The notes: generated by a model not told the origin, from the sequence alone. Positions 31,865 through 37,728 are shown, numbered from the stretch's first letter. The stretch is 37,728 nt of DNA from AG41 sp035943095 (GCA_035943095.1 DASZCN010000132.1:1-37728); one strand, 5' to 3'. Translations and numbers: made by a program.

Positions 31865-32799
31865 ACCGGCGCTGCGAGCACCATGACGAACCGCTGATCG
31901 TCGCTCTGTCTCTGCCACCGGGAAGCGAGTCCGGCATCGGAGAGAATCCGCAGGAACGTCTCGGCGGCGTACTTATAGGAGTGGTTCATGGCGAGTCGCT
32001 CTCCCCGGCCCAACCGCAAGACCTCGCCCCCGAGCAGCGGCTCGACGTCGCGGCCCGCGCGGAAGTGCTTCGGGATCAGGTGCAATCCGGGAAGGCGGGC
32101 ATCGTCCGCGGCCTCGAACACGAGCTCGCCGTCCGCTTCGAAGATGCCCACCGCGTTGAGCGGTGCCCAGGCGAACCGGCGGTTCAACGGGTTGTCGTAG
32201 CCGGCGACGGTCGAGTCGCCCGCATAGATCTCGCCATCGACGAGCAGCGCGTCGGTGGGTCGAAGCAGCCGCGCCAGCTCGCGCGCTTCCGCGATGGGAT
32301 CGAATGCGCCGAGCGTGTTCCCGATGAGCAGCACGAGGCGACGCGGCGTCTCAGGATCCGCCGCGAGCTCCCGAAGGTGAGCGGGATTCGTGAAGTCGGC
32401 CTTGATCCCTTGCGTGGGGATCCCCGCCCCCAGGGCCCCGGCGCAGGCCATCTCGAGGAGCGCCTGGCTGGTATCCACGGGAACGTAGGAGACGCGGGCG
32501 CCGTTCTCCCGTAGCGCCTCGAGGATCAGGAGATCCTTGTCTCCTTGGCCCGCTCCGAGGCTCAGCACCTCGAGCGGGGCTGGGGGGAACAATCGCGCGA
32601 GCTCGGCGCGCGAGCGCGCGATGACGGACTGCGAGCGCACGAAGTTGCGGTACGCCCCATCGGAGCACAACGCGAGCCACGCACGCACCGACAGGGGAAA
32701 CCAATAGAAGAATTTCTCCGGCAGGCGTCGCTGCTCGAGCGCCGCAACGAATTCCCGAGCGAGGTCGTTCTCGGTCAGTAACGCATGAATCGGGATCAT
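31861..32799 (-). CDS. EgtD-like SAM-dependent methyltransferase
   Basis: A 312-residue methyltransferase of the Methyltransf_33/EgtD type. It shows LEVLSLGAGQGDKDLLILEAL for SAM binding, VSYVPVDTSQALLEMA, RRLVLLIGNTLGAFDPIAEA (compare the GSTIGNF segment of EgtD), and VDGEIYAGDSTVAGYDNPLNRRFAWAPLNAVG. EgtD trimethylates histidine to hercynine. Here the N-terminal region RLPEKFFYWFPLSVRAWL differs from the canonical EgtD, and no egtB is near, so substrate identity is uncertain. It leads a six-gene operon with a betaine-type ABC importer. No Shine-Dalgarno is seen before the ATG, so it may be leaderless. Confidence 0.77.
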   Translation of the reverse strand: MIPIHALLTENDLAREFVAALEQRRLPEKFFYWFPLSVRAWLALCSDGAYRNFVRSQSVIARSRAELARLFPPAPLEVLSLGAGQGDKDLLILEALRENGARVSYVPVDTSQALLEMACAGALGAGIPTQGIKADFTNPAHLRELAADPETPRRLVLLIGNTLGAFDPIAEARELARLLRPTDALLVDGEIYAGDSTVAGYDNPLNRRFAWAPLNAVGIFEADGELVFEAADDARLPGLHLIPKHFRAGRDVEPLLGGEVLRLGRGERLAMNHSYKYAAETFLRILSDAGLASRWQRQSDDQRFVMVLAAPV

Positions 32800-32819
32800 G
32801 GAGGGTTGAGAGTTACCGG

Positions 32820-32848
32820 TTGACGGGTGCGACGGCAACCCGTAGGAT
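32820..32848 (+). promoter_or_regulatory. Promoter of the putative RiPP operon
   Basis: TTGACG at 32820-32825 and TAGGAT at 32843-32848 are 17 bp apart. Transcription would start near 32855, about 39 nt before the peptide gene. This is the best sigma-70-like promoter in the window and lies in the 94-bp space shared with the divergent methyltransferase operon. Confidence 0.6.
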
Positions 32849-32882
32849 TTACAAGACAGCCGTCTTCCTGCTTCCCTGTTGC

Positions 32883-32890
32883 AAGGAGGT
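32883..32890 (+). promoter_or_regulatory. Strong ribosome binding site of the peptide gene
   Basis: AAGGAGGT is a perfect anti-Shine-Dalgarno match, with only 3 nt between it and the ATG at 32894. It is far stronger than the sites of neighbouring genes and supports translation of this short frame. Confidence 0.7.
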
Positions 32891-32893
32891 TGC

Positions 32894-32986
32894 ATGCAGA
32901 TCGTCGAAATGCAGGAGCTCGTGCCCAGCTGTCATCGTCCCGAGATCGTCGAGACGGCGGAGCTGGTGCCTACCTGCCACTCCTGA
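32894..32986 (+). CDS. Putative two-repeat RiPP precursor peptide (30 residues)
   Basis: A 30-codon gene between a strong promoter plus ribosome site and the modifying-enzyme genes. After the initiator Met the peptide is two near-identical 14-residue units separated by one Pro: QIVEMQELVPSCHR (2-15) and EIVETAELVPTCHS (17-30). Each unit has an acidic front and ends in LVP(S/T)CH plus one residue. The two copies differ at codon level (TGT/TGC, CAT/CAC, GTG CCC/GTG CCT), which suggests protein-level conservation rather than recent DNA duplication. Cys13 and Cys28 with the following His are the likely modification sites, because the downstream oxidase family acts on cysteine. There is no classical long leader or Gly-Gly site. 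I know of no described peptide with this motif. The call is inference from context. Confidence 0.68.
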   Translation: MQIVEMQELVPSCHRPEIVETAELVPTCHS

Positions 32987-32999
32987 GGGAGCGGCTTTG

Positions 33000-34115
33000 A
33001 TGCACCCGGGGGCCCGGACTGATGTCCGGCCCCCTTCGCGTTTCCTGACGTCCGGACCCAGGCTCGGATTCGGCGGCTGGGCAGTGGGCGGAACGCGATG
33101 GGGTGCTTCCCCGCCGGAGCGCGAACGCGTGGCGGCGGTCGAGCGCGCGATCGAACGCGGCATCACCTTCTACGACACCGCTCCCACCTATGGCGGCGGG
33201 GTCTCCGAGTCCCTGCTGGGCCGTGTGCTCCGGCCCCACCGGGAGCGCGTCGCCATCGCCACCAAAATCGGGCCTCGCGACGACCCACGTGAGTCGCTCG
33301 AGGCGTCGCTCACGCGGTTGGCCACCGACTACGTGGACTTGGTCCAGCTGCACGAAGCCGGGGATCGCTGGGAATGGCAGCTCGAGCAGCTGGGCCGGCT
33401 CCAGGACGAGGGGAAGGCCCGCGCGGTCGGAGCCTGCAACGCCACTCATCTCCAGCTCGCGCGCGGACTCGAGATCGCGGCCCTGCGGAGCTATCAGGGA
33501 CCATACAACCTGTTCGATCGGGACGTGGAGGAGCGCCACCTGCCCCTGTGCGGCCGCCACGGACTCGCGTTCCTCGCCTACCGGCCTCTCGCATCGGGGC
33601 TCCTGAGCGGAGCCTACCGCACCGCCCCCAGCTTCCCGGAAGGGGATCACCGGCGGAGCATTTACTGGTTCTCGGGCTCCGAATTCGCGCGGCGCCACGA
33701 AGCCATCGAGCGGTTGGAGGGGCTCGCGCGTGGGCGCGGGATCTCGCTCGCGGCGCTGGCGTTGGGTTGGGTGCTCGCCCGCCCGGGGGTCACGATCGTG
33801 CTCGCCGGCGCCCGGTCTGCCGGCCAGGTGGACGACAACGTCACCGCGGTGGAGCGGCCGCTCACCGCAGACGACGTTGCGAAAATCGACGCGATCGTGG
33901 CCGCCGTTTTCCCTCCAGCCCGCGCGACCGCTTCGGCCCGAGGGCTCGCCGCCGGGTGGGGCGCCCGGGAGCGCTACATCATCGAGCAGCTGGACGGGTC
34001 GAAAACGTACGAGGCCATCGCCGCGGGGTGGACCGACCGCGGCGAGCAGCCCATGGTCGCGGCGCAGGTGAAGGTGTTCTGTGACCAACTCGCCGAGCGA
34101 GGGTTAGTAGAATAA
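33000..34115 (+). CDS. Aldo/keto reductase with C-terminal PqqD-like domain
   Basis: A 371-residue protein. Residues 15-315 are an aldo/keto reductase barrel with the catalytic tetrad Asp59 and Tyr64 (FYDTAPTYGGG), Lys89 (IATKIG) and His118 (LVQLHEA), plus the late LGWVLARPGVTIVLAGARS segment for cofactor binding. The last 50 residues, RERYIIEQLDGSKTYEAIAA to FCDQLAERGLVE, are not part of the barrel and look like a PqqD-type RiPP recognition element: LDG-turn, then helices ending L.ERGL. That would bring the reductase to the peptide. The ATG follows GAGGGAG; a hairpin lies in codons 3-12, so the initial residues are poorly constrained. The stop overlaps the next start (TAATG). Confidence 0.8.
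   Translation: MHPGARTDVRPPSRFLTSGPRLGFGGWAVGGTRWGASPPERERVAAVERAIERGITFYDTAPTYGGGVSESLLGRVLRPHRERVAIATKIGPRDDPRESLEASLTRLATDYVDLVQLHEAGDRWEWQLEQLGRLQDEGKARAVGACNATHLQLARGLEIAALRSYQGPYNLFDRDVEERHLPLCGRHGLAFLAYRPLASGLLSGAYRTAPSFPEGDHRRSIYWFSGSEFARRHEAIERLEGLARGRGISLAALALGWVLARPGVTIVLAGARSAGQVDDNVTAVERPLTADDVAKIDAIVAAVFPPARATASARGLAAGWGARERYIIEQLDGSKTYEAIAAGWTDRGEQPMVAAQVKVFCDQLAERGLVE
33008..33034 (+). terminator. GC-rich hairpin just after the peptide gene (possible attenuator)
   Basis: GGGGGCCCGGAC pairs with GTCCGGCCCCC around a TGAT loop, with one unpaired C in the left arm: 11 bp of nearly pure GC. It begins 21 nt after the peptide stop codon and lies within the first codons of the reductase gene. 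The following TTCGCGTTTCC is not a full T tract. Partial termination or RNA-end protection would raise peptide yield relative to the enzymes, a common RiPP-operon feature. Confidence 0.5.
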
Positions 34116-34909
34116 TGCCCAAGGCGAGACTCATGGTCGGCGCGTTCTATAACCCCCATCTCGGGGCAGAGTTGGCCCAGGCGGAGGGGATCGACCATCT
34201 CGCGATGGCGGACCCCCCCGGAGCGAGTGACCCGTGGTGGCGGGCAATCCGCGACCGCTACACCCTGTTGCTCCACGACTACCTCGGCCAGCTCTCGGAG
34301 CCGCTCGATGAGCGCTCGATACAGCGAGCGCGATCGCTCGCCGAGCTGTACCGCTCACCCTGGGTGGCCGAGCATTTCCAGTGTCTCCACACGCTCGACG
34401 GCGCCTATAACCTGAACTACGTGTTTCCGCCGCTCTACACCGAGGAATTTCTCGAGCGTTTCATCTGCAATGCCCTCGCGCTCCAGGCTCGGCTCGACCA
34501 ACCGCTCGTGATGGAGAACATCCCTGGCTTCTTCGATGTGAAGGCGAGTCAGATGCCCGAGCCGGTGTGGCTGCGACGGTTTTTCGAGGCCACGGGCGTC
34601 GGCTTTCTGCTCGATCTGCCGCACGTCTGGCTCGAGGCCCACTACCGGGGGATGCAGCCGGAGCACTGGCTCGACGCGTTTCCGCTCGAGCACGTGGTCG
34701 AGCTCCACGTCGCGGGTGTGGAAGAGGACGACGACCTGCGCGGCCCCTGGATCGCGCCTGCCGAGCCCGCGAACGACATGCTCGAGTTCGCCGCGCACGC
34801 AGCGAGCCGATGCCCGAATGCCAAGGCCGTCACGTTCGATGCCTTCTCACCTTCCCTCACGGCGGAAGTCCTGCTCCGGAGCGTGGAGCGGATCCGGGCG
34901 GCGCTGTGA
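34115..34909 (+). CDS. DUF692/MNIO-type multinuclear iron oxidase
   Basis: A 264-residue TIM-barrel protein resembling DUF692 enzymes (MbnB, TglH and relatives), which use two or three iron ions to oxidise cysteine or other residues of RiPP precursors. Candidate metal ligands follow the family order: His54 in LLLHDYLGQLS, Glu86-His87 in VAEHFQC, Glu134-Asn135 in VMENIPGFF, Asp167 and His170 in GFLLDLPHVWLEAHYRG, and His198 in VELHVAG. The usual His after HLAG is replaced (HVAGVEE), and the terminal E-x-D is TFDAFS. It is therefore a divergent member with perhaps fewer irons. It is coupled to the reductase by TAATG and to the next gene by GTGA. Confidence 0.8.
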   Translation: MPKARLMVGAFYNPHLGAELAQAEGIDHLAMADPPGASDPWWRAIRDRYTLLLHDYLGQLSEPLDERSIQRARSLAELYRSPWVAEHFQCLHTLDGAYNLNYVFPPLYTEEFLERFICNALALQARLDQPLVMENIPGFFDVKASQMPEPVWLRRFFEATGVGFLLDLPHVWLEAHYRGMQPEHWLDAFPLEHVVELHVAGVEEDDDLRGPWIAPAEPANDMLEFAAHAASRCPNAKAVTFDAFSPSLTAEVLLRSVERIRAAL

Positions 34910-36108
34910 GGGTGATGCTCGCGCTTCTCCTCGCGGGGGTGCTCGGGGATACCGTCATCCCGGCGGGCACGCACATCCCGATTCGTTTCGTGCAACGCGT
35001 CACCAGCGGCAAGGATACCGTCGGCACCGCTGTGCTGGTGCAGACGATGGGCGCGCTCGTGAGCGAGTCGTGTGTGGTCGTCCCGCCCTACCTCCGGGCG
35101 ATGGGTCACGTCGTGGTGTCCAAGGGCGGCGGCCGGTTCGGCCGTCACGGCAAGCTCGGATTACGTTTTGACTCGCTGGAAGTCCGACGAGGGCGGTGGG
35201 TGCCGATCGCGGGACTGCTGGACACGCTCGAGTACACGAAGCCCGCGTTCCTCACCGATTCGGGGCTCGTGTCGAGCGGGAAGACGGGGGTGGCTGGTGT
35301 CGGCAAGAAGCTGGTGCCGGCTGGGGTCGCGGCCGCCGTCGATATCGCCGCCGTTCCGGTCGCCGTGCTCGGCGGCTACTCGCTGATGCGCCGCGGGCCG
35401 CCCGTGAGGATTCTCGCCGGCGAAATCGGCGGGCTCAGGCTCACGGAGCCGGTCACCGTCCCCGATCCCGGCGCGTGCGAGTCCGTGACGGAGCACCACG
35501 AGCTGGTCGACCCACCCGCGCTGCCGAAATTCCTGCCCCGTTCCGAGAATCGGGCCGGGACGGTGCTCGGCGACCCGTTCAACGTGCTGCTGCTCGGCAG
35601 CGAGGTGGCGATCGACAGCGCGTTCCGGAGCGTCGGTTGGATTCCGGCGCAGAAGCGGTCGGTCAAGACCGTCGCGAGAGAGATCACCGCGGCCATCGCC
35701 AGCCGGCCCGCGATGAATGCTCCCGTGAGCACGCAATACTTCGAGGGCCGGCCGCAGGACCTTGCTTATGAGCTGCCCGGCCCGAACGTGCGCATCCGGC
35801 ATCACATCCGGATCTGGCTGCTCGACACCCTCTCCCAGGTTTGGGTCGGCGCGGCCAACAAGGACGTGGGCGTGCTGTTCAAGCCATGGGAACCGCAGGC
35901 CACGCACAAGATCGAGCCCCACATCGATCACGAGCGCGATCGCGTCGTACACGACCTCGAGGCGAGCGGCTGCGGCGACCTGCTCGACTACATGACCCTT
36001 CCCGGCGCCATCACCGAGGGGCGCAACGTCTCCGGTCAAGAACTCATCACTGACGGCCGCACCGCGGTCGTGCGAATGCGGGCGTGCGAGCCAGCGGCGA
36101 CGCCGTAG
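34906..36108 (+). CDS. Exported protein with LssY C-terminal-like domain
   Basis: A 400-residue protein with an N-terminal hydrophobic signal (MRVMLALLLAGVLGD). Residues 15-140 are a beta-rich domain: VIPAGTHIPIRFVQRVTSGK and LRAMGHVVVSKGGGRFGRHG, reminiscent of the sandwich domain of TrbI/secretion-type proteins. A Gly/Ala/Val-rich helix lies around 125-165. Residues about 220-370 match the LssY C-terminal pattern: GDPFNVLLLGSEVAIDSAF, RSVGWIPAQKRSV, PVSTQYFEGRPQDLAYELP, and HKIEPHIDHERDRVVHDLEA. Function of this domain is not known. The GTG start overlaps the oxidase stop. It is the only clearly exported product in the putative RiPP operon, so it may act on or carry the mature product. Confidence 0.77.
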   Translation: MRVMLALLLAGVLGDTVIPAGTHIPIRFVQRVTSGKDTVGTAVLVQTMGALVSESCVVVPPYLRAMGHVVVSKGGGRFGRHGKLGLRFDSLEVRRGRWVPIAGLLDTLEYTKPAFLTDSGLVSSGKTGVAGVGKKLVPAGVAAAVDIAAVPVAVLGGYSLMRRGPPVRILAGEIGGLRLTEPVTVPDPGACESVTEHHELVDPPALPKFLPRSENRAGTVLGDPFNVLLLGSEVAIDSAFRSVGWIPAQKRSVKTVAREITAAIASRPAMNAPVSTQYFEGRPQDLAYELPGPNVRIRHHIRIWLLDTLSQVWVGAANKDVGVLFKPWEPQATHKIEPHIDHERDRVVHDLEASGCGDLLDYMTLPGAITEGRNVSGQELITDGRTAVVRMRACEPAATP

Positions 36109-36893
36109 TGATCCCTCCGCGTACGGACCGGGCAGTCCAGGACGAAGTGATTCGCGCGCTCGCGGACGCTCCCTACCGCCGCTCCCCTCAGTGGCAGCGG
36201 CTCGCGCTCGCCGATCCAGACCGGGTCGAGCGGTACGCACGGTTCCTGGCGCGACACTTCTATCACGAGCGCATCGTCCAGTTCTTCAAGTACTCGCGTG
36301 CGCTGGCGCGCATCACCGGCCGCCGACCCGAGGCGGTGCTCAAGCGAGCAGAGTTCGACGCCCTGCTGCCGACCGCGGTGCTCGGGAGCCGTGAGACGGC
36401 GCGGGCCGTCGCGCGGCTCGTGGTGGATTACGTGGGCGCGGCCGGGGCGGCCAGGACGGGCATCCCGTTTCTCGGCGATCTCCTGCGGTACGAGGAGGCG
36501 ATGATGGTGGTGGAGGCGGGGCCGAGAGTCTGGCGGGATGACGACCGGGGAGCGAGGAGCGGGGAGCGGGACCTTCCGGAGAGGGTGGACGGGACGGTGC
36601 TGCTGGAACTCGCTTACGACCTTCCAGTCGTCCTACCGAAGCTGCTCCAGCCGTGGACCGAGTTGCCCGAGGCGCCGGAGCGCCCCGTCAAACTCCTGGT
36701 CGCGCGGTCGCCGCACGGACGCGTCGCCGTGGCCCGGAGCGACGGGAGCGTCGCGGCAGTAGTAGGGCTTGCCGACGGTACCAGGACCCTCGAGGAGCTC
36801 GCCTCGGGCGCGGGCATGGACGTCGGCGCCCTGAAGGAGACGCTCCAGGGACTCGTGGATTTGGGGGCCGTGCGCTTCTCGACGGGCAGCTAG
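36108..36893 (+). CDS. MNIO-partner-like protein with C-terminal PqqD-like domain
   Basis: A 261-residue protein. The N-terminal two thirds are helical, with ERYARFLARHFYHERIVQFF, KYSRALARITGRRPE, FDALLPTAVLGSRETARAVARLV and IPFLGDLLRYEEAMMVV. This layout resembles the helical partner proteins that travel with DUF692 enzymes (MbnC, TglI, HvfC types), though identity is low. The last 65 residues, RVAVARSDGSVAAVVGLADG, RTLEELASGAGMDVGALKET and LQGLVDLGAVRF, form a PqqD-like winged helix, a candidate peptide-recognition domain. A short 24-bp repeat inserts RGARSGER between the parts. The GTG start overlaps the previous TAG (TAGTG); an earlier GTG at 36084 is less likely. Confidence 0.7.
   Translation: MIPPRTDRAVQDEVIRALADAPYRRSPQWQRLALADPDRVERYARFLARHFYHERIVQFFKYSRALARITGRRPEAVLKRAEFDALLPTAVLGSRETARAVARLVVDYVGAAGAARTGIPFLGDLLRYEEAMMVVEAGPRVWRDDDRGARSGERDLPERVDGTVLLELAYDLPVVLPKLLQPWTELPEAPERPVKLLVARSPHGRVAVARSDGSVAAVVGLADGTRTLEELASGAGMDVGALKETLQGLVDLGAVRFSTGS
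36546..36569 (+). repeat. 24-bp in-frame dispersed repeat, copy 2
   Basis: Second copy of the element at 11452-11475, 21 of 24 bases identical, same strand and phase. It encodes RGARSGER at the junction of the helical and PqqD-like parts of the MNIO-partner-like protein. It is followed by GACC and further G-rich sequence. Confidence 0.6.
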
Positions 36894-37002
36894 GCCGTGG
36901 AAGTTCAGATCTTCGGCGTGAGGACGAGACATGGCGGGCCTGGGTCGCCGCGGCCCGGGAGTCCGGGTAAGTTCCGATACACGCACCCCACCGGAGCACA
37001 CC

Positions 37003-37443
37003 GTGACCACGAAATACGAAAGCGCCAAGCTGCTCCTCAAACTGTACGACCTGCGCCGCGAGCCGGTGATGCGCAAGGCGCGCGCCTGGTTCCGCGAGGA
37101 TTTCCACCCGAAGAGCGCACAGGAGATCCTGGCGATCTACCGCGGCAAGACGAGCGCCGCGTATCGCATGGTGACGACCTACTGGAACATGGCCGCGGTG
37201 CTCGTCCTGCATGAGGCCATCGATGAAAAGATGTTCGCCGACGTGAATGGTGAGCATCTGATGGTGTACGCGCGGCTGCAGCCGTTCCTCAACGAGTTCC
37301 GCGGGCTGCTCAACAACCCGACCTACCTGGACAAACTGGAGCAGCTGATCCTGCGGATGCCGGACGCCCAGGCGCGGCTCGCCCGGTTCCGCCGCGCCGC
37401 GCCTCAGCCGAAGGTCGCCAAACGACCCAAGAGGGTCGCGTGA
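37003..37443 (+). CDS. Unknown small helical protein
   Basis: I do not recognise this 146-residue protein. It begins at a GTG with GGAG upstream (CCGGAGCACACC), giving MTTKYESAKLLLKLYDLRR; a frame opening at 36931 adds a low-complexity stretch. It is mostly helical with aromatic and hydrophobic faces (SAAYRMVTTYWNMAAVLVLH, MVYARLQPFLNEFRGLL) and a basic Pro/Lys/Arg C terminus (QPKVAKRPKRVA) that could contact nucleic acid or membrane. No signal peptide or full membrane segment. The stop overlaps the DinB start (GTGA). A 109-bp gap separates it from the RiPP-like operon, so co-transcription with it is uncertain. Confidence 0.7.
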   Translation: MTTKYESAKLLLKLYDLRREPVMRKARAWFREDFHPKSAQEILAIYRGKTSAAYRMVTTYWNMAAVLVLHEAIDEKMFADVNGEHLMVYARLQPFLNEFRGLLNNPTYLDKLEQLILRMPDAQARLARFRRAAPQPKVAKRPKRVA

Positions 37444-37728
37444 CCGCCGCCATTCCGCGCCCGACGGCGGGGGAATACGCCCCGTACTACGACCGCTACA
37501 TCGGCAAGGTCCCGGACGGCGACGTGCTACAAACGCTCGAGAGTCAGCGCCGCGAGACCCAGCAGCTGCTTGCCGGGCTTTCGGAGCAGAAGGCGCTACA
37601 TCGGTACGCCCCCGGGAAGTGGAGCATCAAGGAGGTGATCGGACACGTGGCGGACGCCGAGCGCGTGTTCTGCTATCGGGCGCTGAGGTTCGCGCGCGGC
37701 GACGACCAACCACTCTCCTCGTTCGACG
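37440..37728 (+). CDS. DinB-superfamily protein, 3' truncated by window end
   Basis: The first 96 residues of a four-helix-bundle protein. YAPYYDRYIGKVPDGDVLQT opens it, then SQRRETQQLLAGLSEQKALHR, and YAPGKWSIKEVIGHVADAER followed by VFCYRALRFARGD. The GKWSIKEVIGHVADAE pattern, with its metal-binding His, is typical of DinB/YfiT-like proteins; in related thiol-dependent transferases a three-His site binds zinc or nickel and uses low-molecular-weight thiols. The remaining metal ligands lie beyond the window. The GTG start overlaps the preceding TGA. Confidence 0.83.
   Translation, partial: MTAAIPRPTAGEYAPYYDRYIGKVPDGDVLQTLESQRRETQQLLAGLSEQKALHRYAPGKWSIKEVIGHVADAERVFCYRALRFARGDDQPLSSFD

Noticed and set aside
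33000..33034. Idea that the reductase starts after the hairpin
   Set aside because: No ATG, GTG or TTG lies in frame between the hairpin and the first conserved barrel strand, while the ATG at 33000 has GAGGGAG at a good distance.
36897..37214. Second short frame after the RiPP-like operon, beginning MEVQIFGVRTRHGG
   Set aside because: Considered as another precursor, but it runs without a stop into a shadow of the next gene and has no strong ribosome site.
1..37728. tRNA, rRNA, CRISPR array, insertion sequence or prophage
   Set aside because: No cloverleaf, ribosomal sequence, regularly spaced repeats, transposase or phage structural gene was recognised on either strand by eye.

Overview
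The window is a dense, GC-rich stretch of bacterial chromosome. It carries about 37 protein genes, many of them overlapping by 4 bp (ATGA, GTGA, TTGA), with GTG and TTG starts common and almost no intergenic space. I saw no rRNA, tRNA, CRISPR array, transposase or phage gene. The gene mix (ThyX, an EF-G-like second elongation factor, the band 7/thiolase/hydroxyacyl-CoA dehydrogenase run, M1 peptidase, LssY-type protein, DinB) and base composition suggest an uncultured soil-type bacterium, possibly Gemmatimonadota. That placement is inference; no taxonomic marker is present.

Layout. (1) 1-5.1 kb: cupredoxin end, double zinc-ribbon protein, isocitrate/isopropylmalate-type dehydrogenase, amino-acid permease and exported gamma-glutamyltransferase. 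(2) 5.2-10 kb: thiolase, SPFH/band 7 protein, unknown membrane protein, 3-hydroxyacyl-CoA dehydrogenase, DUF2231-like membrane protein with a His-rich tail, small lipoprotein. (3) 10-13.3 kb: DUF116-like protein (minus), FAD-linked oxidase, ThyX. (4) 13.3-17.1 kb: a promoter-led, fully overlapping operon of two D-Ala-D-Ala-ligase-like ATP-grasp enzymes, a GNAT acetyltransferase and a lysine 2,3-aminomutase-like radical SAM enzyme. (5) 17.2-27.4 kb: M1 peptidase; a minus operon MFS / EF-G-like GTPase / SRPBCC membrane protein / SMP-30-like lipoprotein; a Rieske-flavodoxin fusion with a SnoaL-like partner; and an exported heptad-repeat Arg/Asp protein. (6) 27.5-32.8 kb, minus: six genes chained by 4-bp overlaps: EgtD-like methyltransferase, OpuC-like ABC ATPase, permease and binding lipoprotein, EamA exporter, MFS transporter. 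(7) 32.8-36.9 kb, plus: a previously unannotated 30-codon gene encoding a two-repeat, Cys/His-containing peptide, followed by an aldo/keto reductase with a PqqD-like tail, a DUF692/MNIO-type oxidase, an exported LssY-domain protein and an MNIO-partner-like protein that also ends in a PqqD-like domain. (8) 37-37.7 kb: unknown protein and start of a DinB protein.

The strongest candidate for an undescribed system is region 7. It reads as a compact RiPP (ribosomally made, post-translationally modified peptide) locus with its own promoter, strong ribosome site, and a hairpin between the precursor and the enzymes. The precursor is two near-identical 14-residue units, each ending in LVP(S/T)CH plus one residue. 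Region 4 is a second candidate: beta-lysine-type chemistry joined to two amino-acid ligases and an acetyltransferase, which suggests a small peptide or amino-acid derivative. Both assignments are family-level recognition from sequence plus inference from operon structure; products are unknown.
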